Below are positions 6,199 through 6,225 of a stretch of DNA of 6,225 nucleotides, in pieces (the stretch's first letter is position 1; each line of letters starts with the position of its first letter). Source of the DNA: Aphodousia sp048520025 (GTDB lineage: Bacteria > Pseudomonadota > Gammaproteobacteria > Burkholderiales > Burkholderiaceae_F). The translations under genes were made by a program, and so were the position numbers. Under the pieces are notes generated by a model that searched no databases, had not been told where the DNA came from, and saw nothing but the letters and a program-made list of their open reading frames with translations. Where the stretch lies: positions 1 through 6,225 of the forward strand of contig DBFZTP010000087.1 of assembly GCA_048520025.1 (NCBI GenBank), written 5' to 3'.

Positions 6199-6225
6199 GA
6201 TGTTCCACCTCTAGAGGAAAAAATT

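Overview
The window reads as ordinary chromosomal DNA of a Gram-negative bacterium. The PurF and Pol I sequences are of proteobacterial type: PurF lacks a propeptide, and Pol I ends in GSGESWESAH. There is also a lipoprotein with a canonical lipobox. Base composition looks close to half G+C. A betaproteobacterium of the Burkholderiales, perhaps Sutterellaceae-like, is my best guess; it rests on general resemblance, not on a search.

Left part, + strand: the 3' portion of an EamA/DMT-family ten-helix transporter (to 853, cut by the window edge). A 381-base stretch without a protein gene follows. It is not empty: it holds an A/T hairpin just after the transporter, then about 165 bases that look like a free-standing small RNA ending in a strong intrinsic terminator (1078-1109), then the upstream region of a small META-domain lipoprotein gene (1235-1681). 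The candidate RNA carries the anti-Shine-Dalgarno-like heptamer TCCTCCG twice.

Right part, - strand: purF (4699-6198, amidophosphoribosyltransferase, first step of purine synthesis) lies upstream of polA (1745-4510, DNA polymerase I). A 188-base gap with two tandem terminator hairpins, framed by an outer 11-bp inverted repeat, separates them. The lipoprotein gene and polA converge on one symmetric terminator (1699-1727).

The two observations most worth a second look are: (1) the candidate small RNA with paired UCCUCCG motifs; (2) a full-length Pol I whose 3'-5' exonuclease domain is present but has lost all four metal-binding carboxylates, so it is predicted not to proofread. No mobile element, CRISPR array, tRNA or rRNA is visible. 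Apart from the candidate RNA, no undescribed system is apparent.
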